Assembly (NCBI GenBank): GCA_002794775.1
Contig: NBAY01000103.1
Location: 34,341-98,340 of the forward strand
Source: Porodaedalea pini
Taxonomy: Eukaryota; Basidiomycota; Agaricomycetes; Hymenochaetales; Hymenochaetaceae
DNA: 64,000 nt
Direction: 5' to 3'
How positions within the stretch are numbered: the stretch's first letter is position 1; each line of letters opens with the position of its first letter. Both the position numbers and the translations under genes were made by a program. Below, piece by piece: positions 22,082 through 32,100 of the stretch. Below the pieces are notes generated by a model. That model worked only from the letters and a program-made list of their open reading frames with translations, had not been told where the DNA came from and did not search any database.

Positions 22082-25000
22082 TCAGATCCTATAGCCTGCA
22101 ACTGCAAGGCTCTGCACAAATGTTTGCACCGTGTCGCCTGCGCCATTTGCAGCAGTCTCGACGAGTAAACGGACGCATGCCTCCCTTGCTGCAGCCGATA
22201 CCAATTGCTCGCCAACAAATGCGTGTGGGTCGCTTACACGAGCAATGGGATCTTCAGGTGGCGCCTCACTTGCAGCGAGTTTTGAGTACGCAGCCTGGTA
22301 ACCTGCGCCTTGCTCCTCAAAATCGATAGAGCGAAGTACTTCATCTGGATCCTCCGGGGCAGTTGCCTGAGCGCTCTGTAGGTGTTTTGACTCGCTGAAA
22401 AGTTTCGCAAGTTCAGCGAAGGCCGCTGGCCTGAGGGGGCCTCGTTAGCAAAGGTAATTTGGAAAATGTAGGAGGCGCACCATTGGGAGACGGTGGGTTC
22501 GGAGAGCGCGACAGCGCTCTGCGTCAGCATTTTCGTCATTCCGACAATGACAACATTCCTATCCTTCGGGAGTACTTTATGCACTTGTGGCACAATGACA
22601 TTTCCGAGTAGCTGAGACCATAATCTGAACGACACTGCTTCAGCAATGGCAAGAATAAGAAAATAATTAGAAGACTCACTGAGGTTGCACTTCCTCCACC
22701 GCTCCGATAAGAAAATCCGGCGTCAACCCGTCCGCGTCGATAGCCATCGTAAACATGAAGAAATACACCAGGTGGTACAGATAGTTATCCGTGCGACCGG
22801 TTTGCAGGCGCGTAAGCAGCATAGTGACGATGCTCTTCATGTACTGGCCCAGTACCGCAGGCGGGATATGCCGCACGATCGCCTGAAGAAGCTCGAAACC
22901 CCATGTGTCGTTAATCTTCGACGGAATGAGCTTCTGCTGCACGACCGCAAGCACGCTGGTGAATTGTCCCGTGCTCGCAAGTTGCCCACCGTCCCGCCGT
23001 AGGAAGGCCTTAAGGAGGCGCACAAGACCTGGAATGCTTCCCTTCTGCGCCCAACTCGCGGGTTGGAGAAGGAAAGGAATGAGCGCTCGGTAGTCGGCTG
23101 GCACCTCGCTCTCGTGCAGCTCGAGCATTTGAGAAAGAATTTGGAAAATGTACGGGATGAATTCTACAAGAAACGACATTTAAACGAGCCAGACAAAAAA
23201 AAAACGAATGGCGCTTACGATCTATATCCTGCTGTAAGATGAAAGTGAACGGTCCAAAGAGGCCTCGTTCGAACGTCGAGAGTGTCTGGGGTGACGCAGC
23301 GACGATGAACCTATCTCATCCATTATTTAGTGTCGCAAATAAGGATGTAATGACCTCCTACCGGACAAGAGCAGAAACACTCTCAAATATGTACTGGTCA
23401 AAGTTGGGATTGCTCGGATTTTTGGCGATGGCACCAAGGATACTGATCAAACGTTGGAGAAGAGTCTCGTACACAGGTATTAGCGTTGAGCGAGCGGTTA
23501 AAATAATGCGCATGGCACCTGTAAGACGAAAGTCAATAAGGGTTTTCATCAAGCAAACAAAGGGCACGTACACTTCATCAGGTAGTCATTCTCTGCAATC
23601 TTTTCTGGTGTGCCGCCCGACTCGATCTTTGTCAACACGACATTGAGAATCTGCGGTGCAATCTCGCGGATGTCTTCCTGGTTGAACCTGTGAATGTGCT
23701 CAGGAAAAGAACGGACATGTAAGAATTTGATACTCACAGAAGCTGAGAGTTGCGCTTGATGAAAAGAATGCGCTCAATCGTCGTCGCGGCATACGTATAA
23801 CAAACATAGTTGGTTGAGCCAAGATGGCGGAGGAGAAATGGAAATACAGAGACGAGCTGCTCTTTTGTGAGCTGTGTCAATGATAGCAATTAGCGGCAAT
23901 TGACACGACGTGCAATTACGTAGGCTTGCCTGGTTTCGGAAAGAGTATAAAAAGCGGATAGCGTCAACTTGCAGGATACGATGTACTGCGTCGGCCTCTG
24001 CTTGCAAGTCTTGGAAGACATTTTGTGAAAAGAATTGAACAACATCCACGAGAGCGTTCGTGCTCGTCACGCCTTGCTATAAGTTCATCAGCATCTCTGC
24101 GTCGCACACAGAAACAACGGCGGCCTACCTGAGCTGTGGCTCCGCGCGTCGCAACAGCAGTGAGCAAATATACGCTTTCGTCTTTTCGTTTCCAAGTTTC
24201 GCCTCCGCGTGGGTCCGCCGCATATGCCTGCAAGCCCCTTCCGACCCACCCGAGCACGACTTCCGTGGTGTCCGCCTCGAATCCACTTGCAACAAGGGCA
24301 CGCAGTACGTCCGCTGCTGCTTGACGCCGTGTCGTTCCTTCTGCAGTTAACCCACCAGCAACTGTCGCCGAACTCGCATTCGCAAACGACAAATCGAGAC
24401 GGATGTATTCAAGCGGATCGTCTTCGAACTGCTCGACCTCATGCGCGCGCAGAATTACATTGGGAACGACAACACCCTCAATGAGACCACTGATCGTCTC
24501 GTGGCTCTCGAAGATTCCGCGATAGTTGCCAGAGCGAATAGCTGTGCTCAGGAAGCGGAGCGACTGGCTGACAAGACCATCATAGGCAATTCCTGATCGT
24601 TGGCCACCACCGAGGAGGGTCCAGAGAGTGCGGACGAAGGACTCGACGGAAGACGAACTTGTGAGTAGCTCAGGGTACCGATGCGTGTATGACTCCGCAA
24701 GTTCGAAAATGGCAGTCTTTATTTGCGAAGGAACGCTTGGCATTGGCTCGTCCGCATCAGTCTGGAGTTCAACTGGATCCCATACGAGGAAGCGGACGAA
24801 GATTCCTGTATCTGGTCCAAAAAACTCGGCATGTGCGTCTTCAAGTGCAGGCGGAAGATCTTGACACGCAAGGTCATAATATAGATTGAGTAGAACCACC
24901 ATCGCCTGCGCTACAGTCTCTGCATCTTTCTTAGGTGGCAGAGGGTTGTCGAGGAGCATCCCAGCGGTGTAACGGAGGACTTGTAGGAAAGGGTCGACAA

Positions 25001-25622
25001 ATTGGGAGAGTACGAAATTGATGACTGTAAAGAGATCGTCCGAGCGCATCTCGGAACGCCATCGCCCAAAAATGGAATGCGCAGTCTCAAGAACAGAAAG
25101 ATTTACCGCATATGACTCAGGAGAAGGGTTAAGGGCGTTGACGAGTTCCTGGTGGCGCATTAGAAAGTGCATACATGAACAAAGGACATCCAAACTCACT
25201 TTGACGAGACTATCCCATCGCTCTGGGAAATCATATCCTGCAATAACAGAGACGGTCTCTGCAACTTGAGCACGCAAACTTCGGTCGGAAGGGGTTGACA
25301 GCGAGATCATAGCAGGGACAAGCAGTGTGCGCAGTTGCTGTTTTTCAGGATCCGGAATGATTGGGTCATCCTGCAGTGTGTCAACGACCAGCCATGTGCA
25401 TAAGAGCACTTCTCTCACCTCCTCCCATCTCCGTTTCACCACGTTCTTCAGATAGACGCTGGCCGCTAATCGGACAGATCGATACTGTGTCGGGCTGATG
25501 ACGAGCTGCAGGAGCGTGGGCAGAAAGCCCGGCTGCGCCGAGAGAGCTGCAAGGTTTTGTTCCGCTTGCTTCCGACTCGACGGGTTCAGCGACGCGAGCA
25601 GGAGCGTAGGAAGGTCGGACAT
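22082..25622 (-). CDS. CSE1: Exportin-2 / CSE1 (CAS), importin-alpha re-exporter
   Basis: HEAT-repeat karyopherin that returns importin-alpha from nucleus to cytoplasm with Ran-GTP. Start at 25622, MSDLPTLLLASLNPSSRKQAEQNL, is the importin-beta N-terminal domain; then QYRSVRLAASVYLKNVVKRRW, IPDPEKQQLRTLLV, VIAGYDFPERWDSL (CSE1 hallmark), HSIFGRWRSEMRSDDLF and DDPLEYIRLDLSF. After the long first exon, short introns separate GVTSTNALVDVVQFFSQNVF and LQVDAIRFLYSFRNQ, then the CSE1 C-terminal domain blocks FIPYIFQILSQMLELHE, VPADYRALIPFLLQPASW and LFTMAIDADGLTPDFLIG-like sequence. The last exon ends LVETAANGAGDTVQTFVQ with stop at 22082. About 980 aa, the family length, no break seen. The essential, single-copy nature of CSE1 makes this the best anchor for placing the genome. 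Confidence 0.93.
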
Positions 25623-25671
25623 CGTGAACAGACGTGACGGATGGGAGAAAGCGAGCCAGGAGAGGACTGCG

Positions 25672-25687
25672 CGCGTTTCAAACGCGT
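25672..25687. promoter_or_regulatory. Perfect 15-bp palindrome with MCB site upstream of CSE1
   Basis: CGCGTTTCAAACGCG (25672-25686) is a perfect inverted repeat around 25679, about 50 bp upstream of the CSE1 start. It contains ACGCGT (25682-25687), the MluI cell-cycle box bound by MBF in yeasts. Confidence 0.4.
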
Positions 25688-26088
25688 CTTTCCTCTACGT
25701 CATGTGATGGCCGATTCGAACCGTGACTTCTGACTCGGCTTTTTCATCCAACTACTGTATGTAACTTATTGTAAGTGTATGACTGCAAGTTGCAACTGGA
25801 CCGATAGCGTTGCGGGCACCTATTGGGCAACCGAGCCTGCGTTCGTGTGACGCAACCGGGTTTAGGCAACCAGACCTAGACCGGACCACATGCATATAAT
25901 CATTTGTAGTAGACTTGAAGCATATGCCTCGAGACGGACAAGGTGTTATCCGACGAAATAACGGCAATGAAAAAAAAGGCAGGTTATTATTAGTGCCGAT
26001 GTTGAGGGTGAAGAATGCAACGATGCATACAATGAACCGAATAAAGACGATTCCGCGGTCCCTCTTGAATCAATAATTGCCAGTACAC
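25688..26088. other. Upstream of CSE1, no gene seen
   Basis: No ORF with support up to the third 855-bp palindrome. Confidence 0.4.
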
Positions 26089-26943
26089 TTACAGCCTTTT
26101 TCATAAGTCCTGCGACACGTGCATGTCACGTGAAATGAGCCGCGTCAGAGCCAAAGTGTCGAAAAATTAGAATGAATGCCTATTTTCTCTGTGAATTCTG
26201 CACAGTACCTGCTCATTAAGTACTCAAAAAAAAGGCACGGTTCTCAGGAGAAGAAATATGTAAAATAGGGAGCAATAAATTGACTGTGTAGGCGGGTGGA
26301 GATCAAACAAGTGCAGCTGGTCTGTTCTCTCACCCATTTCCACCGAGATTCAAAAATTATGGCTCCCCTACATCTACCTATAAAATTCTTTCCTGTGTCT
26401 GTAAATTAAGTATATGACTATACCAACATCTCCTGAAAGTTTGAAGCCAATCCATTCAGTATTCATGGTCCAGCAGCAAGATTTGTGTTCTACTCTGCAA
26501 GACCTGTTGTGAGAAAAGGAGGGTGGAAAGAGCTTGCAGTGGAACACAAATCTTGCTGCTGCACCATGAATACTGAATGGATTGGCTTCAAACTTGCAGG
26601 AGATGTTGGTATAGTCATATACTTAATTTACAGACACAGGAAAGAATTTTATAGGTAGATGTAGGGGAGCCATAATTTTTGAATCTCAGTGGAAATGGGT
26701 GAGAGAACAGACCAGCTGCACTTGTTTGATCTCCACCCGCCTACACAGTCAATTTATTGCTCCCTATTTTACATATTTCTTCTCCTGAGAACCGTGCCTT
26801 TTTTTTGAGTACTTAATGAGCAGGTACTGTGCAGAATTCACAGAGAAAATAGGCATTCATTCTAATTTTTCGACACTTTGGCTCTGACGCAGCTCATTTC
26901 ACATGACATGCACGTGTCGCAGGACTTATGAAAAAGGCTGTAA
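26089..26943. mobile_element. 855-bp palindromic element, copy 3
   Basis: Same length, ends and arm/loop layout as the copies at 1783 and 3338. The loop has the orientation of copy 2 with one difference (GCAGTG for GAAGTG). Arms disagree at several sites, for example CCACCGAG in the left arm against CCACTGAG in the right, and the right-arm tip reads CACATGACATG. Confidence 0.86.
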
Positions 26944-27650
26944 AATCAAGATTCCAGGTCACTGCACTCGCCACTGTACTCACATTAGCAAGGTCAAGGA
27001 GTCTGATACAGGCCTTTCTCTCATGTCTAACGCTATTGAGGAGTGTTGGCCTTGGGGGGAAGCTAATTTGCCTACTACATCGTAAAGATTCTTGTATTTC
27101 TTGGAATTTTTTGGAATTATATTATTTATAATACAATTTTCCTGTGTAACGCTACAGGTACCAGCAATGCAACCGGCTCAGCATTCGCATTACGGTTACG
27201 GTCATACACTTACATACAGTATCAGTGTAACACCCTCCGGGATTATGTCTATGGAATTCTGGAACTAAACTCGACTGCTTGAAAACCACGATGCTTATCT
27301 ATGCACATATATGCTGGGCCTCTCAAGCTGTCACAAGGGAACACCTTGCACGTCGTCATGAACAGAGTGAACATCCGACCAAGTCAGTTAAGACTAGAGC
27401 AAATTAATGTCGAGTTCCTGTCTGATATATTAAAAAGATGCATCATAGATCAATCAATATGGAATATGCAAGTGTTCGACTCGACAAAAAACAAAACTCT
27501 TCTACCCGGAGGTGCTTGTGCCATTCCTTTTGTTCTATTCTTCAACACACCCTCTTGAAGGACCATTCTATGGTGAGCACAGAATATGCATTGATTTTAG
27601 TTCAACGCTGCTCGTTTAACATCGAGCGCATAAATATCTTTTAATTAAGA

Positions 27651-27717
27651 TAGTGCTATTGGTTATGATCTCTGATGTTATCCTGAAAGCGCGTGCACCA
27701 CGATCTGGGTTCAAATC
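27651..27717 (+). other. Possible pol III A/B boxes (tRNA-derived relic)
   Basis: TAGTGCTATTGG (27651-27662) resembles an A box and GGTTCAAATC (27708-27717) a B box, 45 bp apart as in tRNA genes. The arms do not pair into a tRNA, so at best this is a relic or SINE head. Confidence 0.2.
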
Positions 27718-28003
27718 ATCGAACTAGTTGATCCCGCTCACCAGTACATCTAAGAAGCATAGATACAGTCATTTTGGGTATCTCAGCTGAGGCTAGAAAC
27801 TGATCGCATAAGATTCTGAGTGTCAATGACACATCTGTATCTGATCTGTGCCATGGCAATCGTGATCTGCATGGTACTTAAGAGGCCTGAGCTCAATGGA
27901 TGTCAACGCAGTCTCCTCTTCATTGCCGTTGTAGAGTTCCGACGAGCGGCCAACCACTGCAGATCCCTCTAGAGGCCATCGGTTGCACATTCTGACAGGT
28001 ATT

Positions 28004-28093
28004 GATGCGTACCGGACTCAGAAGGATTGACGCGACGTGTACCAGACCCAGAAGGATTTGCCCGACGCATACCGGACACAGGATGATTTGCAC
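28004..28093 (+). repeat. 30-bp tandem repeat, three diverged units
   Basis: Three units of the type GCGTACCGGACTCAGAAGGA follow each other with 30-bp period and many substitutions; TACCGGAC or TACCAGAC opens each unit. Confidence 0.6.
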
Positions 28094-28688
28094 GACATCA
28101 CATCAGCGGATCACTAGGAAGATCCCCCTGGCAATTCGGGATGTACCGGAAAGCTTATGTCATCGGAGTCAGTTGGGACACGTACCAGAGATCTGCCCGA
28201 TGATGGATGATGACTCACCGATTGGAGGATCTCAGTTCCGGTGGAGCTGCGATATGACCAGATGATGGACTGAAGCAAATGGGGAAGTTGTCGCATGGAC
28301 AGGTTTTCTTTTGATTTTCTATGTTTCTCTTACATTCCAAATGTTTTCTCTCCGACGCTCTATGTTTCAGCCGGTATGCACATTATACTCACTTTGGAAT
28401 AATTTTCCTGTAGATAGATCTCTTGCACCTTGTATTTAGGGACTTCCCTGTCGTAGGTAGCAAGGGAGGAAATACTACCGCAGAGTTCCCCTCAGATAGG
28501 GCAGCTTCCGTGCGTGCAGTTAGTCTCCGCAACAGTTAGTTTCGTGGCAACCTCGTCTTCAGTCTCATCTCTTGTCTTGTTTTCATTCTCGTCTCTGCTA
28601 TTGCTATTGTCTCGCACCGGATTTGATATCTTGCTCATTCCGGCTCTGTACCGACACTCACATCGCGTCCAGAGCACCTTTCAATATT

Positions 28689-28730
28689 GACGCATACCGA
28701 CACGTACCGACACGTACCGACGTGTACCGG
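28689..28730 (+). repeat. 10-bp tandem repeat (CACGTACCGA type)
   Basis: Four units of GACRCRTACC with 10-bp spacing, just upstream of the decayed DUF6533 gene. Shares the GTACCGA core with the 30-bp repeat at 28004. Confidence 0.6.
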
Positions 28731-29413
28731 GTTTTTCCCGCGCTCATACCAAGCATATATTTACTGCAAAACTCAACGGAAACACGTCCCCAAATGAACT
28801 ACCAATCCTAAACAACCCATACACAGGATCTACACCGTCTCAAATGTATCATGTACCGGGCTCCTTTGAAGATTCGTTGACGCTCTTCAACCAACTAAAT
28901 GCCGTAAGATGCGTTACAAGTCAGTGGCCCTCTAATAATTCCTGTTATGCTTTGTCTAACTTGTCGATGATAACAGTATCAGGCACAGAAGTCCTGATAT
29001 ATGACACTTTATTAACATTCCCCGATGAGGTAACCCACATTTGGGCAACACTCTTGCAGGCAAGAGCTGGCAGTAGGCATTTACTCTTGGCCAAAATGAC
29101 ATACCTCGTTGGATGCTATATGATGATAGCGACAGCCATCACAGCTTTGATCAGTGAGTTATTCTCAAAACCCCTGACAAACATGGAGGACTGATCCAAT
29201 TTGACATAAGTGATATTGCCGCTCTACGCTCTTAGTGAAAATGGGTTCGTCCATTTCCATTGGAATGATTATATCCTCTGATGTACTCTGCCTTTGAATT
29301 CCAGTCTACATTCCTGTCGCACTCTAAAACCTATAATCTTGACTAAGTGTATTTTAGGTGCCTATGTGCCTTGATCTTTGTAAGCACTAGAGATGCGAGC
29401 ATCAAGATAATGG

Positions 29414-29421
29414 CCACCGGT
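29414..29421. repeat. 8-bp target site duplication, left (CCACCGGT)
   Basis: Exact match to 31298-31305 on the other side of the hAT-type element. Confidence 0.85.
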
Positions 29422-31297
29422 TAGGGTTCTGCATCGTAGCGTATTATATGCATACGCCTTTCGCGTATACGCATATGCACCGTATCATATAGCACCTCCT
29501 GCAGTGAAATATACAGGCGTATTTATACGCGCATATCCATATAAGAAGATTATTATATGCAACTAATATGCCATTATTATTTCCTGTTATTGGAGCCCTG
29601 TGATGAATGATGTAAGCCCGTAGAGCATCCAATTGAATGGTGGAAGCAAGAAATACAACTTACCAAGGCACAATAGTATATTGTATGAAAAATATACGCT
29701 ATATGGTGTATACGATATGGCGTGTATCGTATCATATAGGGTTTTTAGCCCTTACTTATACAACCATATATTATATGGCCGTATGCATATATACACTCAA
29801 ATATACACGCGTTATCGCAATGCAGACTCTTTTGTGGACTGAACAGTCGACTCAAGGGCAAATCTATATTCTTCCCAAGGGAGACTGCAGTGGCTCAATA
29901 GTCGAGGAAGGACAACCAAATAGAAACGGAATGATCGAACATTCGAAATGGTGGCTCTACTGGTCCAGAGGCTTTGCCAAAGTGCTCGAATTCATTAGAA
30001 TCAAGCTCCTAACGCAGACCCTGTGACTTGAACGGTTGAAATCTGAAGTTGAGGTAGATGCAGGGCTGTATTAAGCTGCCTCGGATGATTTGAATCTCCA
30101 GTTGGCGCTTGTTGAGCATTTGAATGCACTCGAGAACGTGCTTGAGAGCCTTCGTGCATACTCCAATACGCTCGAACGGCTTCTTAGTAGGTCACGAATG
30201 TGCAGGGTGATGGGGATATACTGGTACGATACCCTGTTGGGTGTGTCTGGTGCTTGAAGCCTTGGAATCCTGATTTTGAGCATATGTGATGAGTTGAACG
30301 TGCTATTCAAGCGGTTGGGGAAGTTTGGTAGAGCTGAGCAGAGGCAATCTGAAGGTGCGAACAACTTATGAGACTTGAAATGTGTACTTTGGAGTGAACT
30401 GGGGGCTGTATTCCCTCTGCAGAACGAGTACAAAGGTGTACACTATTTATACTGTAGGCAAAACGAGCTCGGTACCAAAGTCGAACGTACATACAGAGGT
30501 AGGAAAGTGTGTGCAGTGTGTGTTCAAGTCAGAATAGTCATATGTCAGGGATGGAATGACTCAAGAACATGATAAATCACAAACTCAAAGGGGAATAATG
30601 GTTCGACATCAACGAGAAGACCAATGAAACCAAGAAACTTATCATGTGTGCTCCAAACAACTCCATTCAAACATCCCCAAACGTCCCCAAGGGTGTGATG
30701 GCAATGAATGCACATCATGGGAGTGATAGACGATGATAAATAATGCTCGAGCTGCATGGAGAACGTGGCGAATGACGGAATCCGGCCGTTCGAGCGTGAT
30801 ACATTGAACATCGATGGCCCGAGGACCATTTGGGTGACCCAGGCTGGAACCCAATGCATTCTCTGAGCCCAACTGCGTGATCTGGCTGTGCTACAAACAT
30901 TCAAACGAGTGAATATGAAGTGGATAGAGTCCTCGAGCACATATATAGTGGGATATGGGATGAATATAAGGGAAACAAAGTGTTTGAGTGTGAATAGGAA
31001 GTGGTATGAGTGTCAGAATGGGTGTATGAAAGCATTCGAATGTATTTATGAGGTTACTAAGGGATAATATGAGAACTTCAAAGGTATATTGATGCTCGAA
31101 TGGGCAAGTGTGACTATTCGAGTGCGTGAAATGCAAAGTGTAAGATATATAGTGATGAAACGAGGTGCTTGACCGTGTTTATGGGGTTTGTATCTGTATA
31201 TAATAATAAATAAAGCAGGTGGTATGCTGAGATGGCTGACACCTAAGCGTGAATTGAGCACTACACCGTAGCATATACACTATGCTGCGGAACCCTA
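29422..31297. mobile_element. Non-autonomous hAT-type DNA transposon, 1,876 bp
   Basis: Starts TAGGGTTCTGCATCGTAG and ends with the inverted counterpart TAGGGTTCCGCAGCATAG (read inward from 31297): 19 of the first 24 bases match. It is flanked by perfect 8-bp duplications CCACCGGT. An 8-bp duplication and TAGGG-type ends are hAT hallmarks. The left subterminal region holds repeated TATACG/CGTATA-type motifs (29440-29560 and 29690-29815), possible transposase binding sites. No transposase frame longer than about 130 codons and no DDE or BED motif, hence non-autonomous. Confidence 0.82.
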
Positions 31298-31305
31298 CCA
31301 CCGGT
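31298..31305. repeat. 8-bp target site duplication, right (CCACCGGT)
   Basis: Exact copy of 29414-29421. Confidence 0.85.
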
Positions 31306-32100
31306 AACCTCTGGCAGGTTCTTGCTTTTCATTAATAAATCTCATCTTTTATCAGGCCTCATCTTCTATCATCTGCAATCGTTATGGCAGCTTGACCGTT
31401 GGAAAACTCGAGCTCTAATAGCTATGTTCATAAGATGCAAAGCAATAGTCTGGACTTCTACAATATTAACTATTATTGATATTAAGGGTGAGTCTGAGTT
31501 GTCGACACTTATCCAGACATACTTCTATTGATCTCCATTAGATGCTGTTTTTTATATAAACCTTTTTGGTATCAACACATGCTTTTCATTGAGAACTTCT
31601 CATGACATACTAGGTGCCTATATAACAGGAGTATGTACTGTAGACAGTGCAATTCTTCTGTTCTCTGATCTTGACCTTGAAACCTTTGAAGGTGGTGTCA
31701 GACACCATCACATTTTCTCTTTTGCTTTTGAATGCATTATCACGTCCCCGCTTAGAGAGCCAGAGACTCTTGAGTATCCTGTATCATGACAGTGCCATTT
31801 TCTTTCTAGTAAGTCTGATCCTTGCCGAAATGTAACCAGTTGGCTGACAGTCTTGTTCGCTCCAGACTCTTCTATGTGAGATCCATGATAATACTATACA
31901 ATTTCATTATTAAATGTATCATGGAGCTCATGCCCTTTCTATCATAACAGCAATGTGCACGCTCAACTCAATTCTTACTGCACTTGCTCCAGTAAGTGCT
32001 CAGATCCACAGCACCTATGAAACAAATTCACTAATGCTTCACCAATGTAGCCTTCCCTCTTTGTCTTGGGGATCATGTAGGAGCCTTTCTCTGTGGTCAT

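Larger units (their letters stand above)
26944..28793. other. Gene-poor AT-rich stretch with minisatellites
   Basis: No coding gene supported. Contains a possible pol III box pair (27651-27717) and two tandem repeat tracts, listed separately. Frames at 27301-27644 and 28572-28811 show no domain. Confidence 0.45.
28844..32100 (+). pseudogene. DUF6533-type membrane protein gene A, split by a hAT element
   Basis: First part 28844-29160: FNQLNAVRCVT, an intron (donor GTCAGT near 28919, acceptor near 28975), then ISGTEVLIYDTLLTFPDEV and HIWATLL, the N-terminal block of DUF6533 seven-helix-like proteins found in mushrooms. The frame runs to about ATAITALIS. After the inserted element the homology resumes at about 31346 with LWQLDRWKTRALIAMFI and CKAIVWTSTIL, then LLLLNALSRPRLESQRL near 31700-31760, and fades by about 32000-32100. 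Block order equals that of gene B at 35.6 kb. The second half carries stops and shifted frames. The function of the family is unknown. Gene A was interrupted by the transposon at 29422-31297. Confidence 0.6.
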
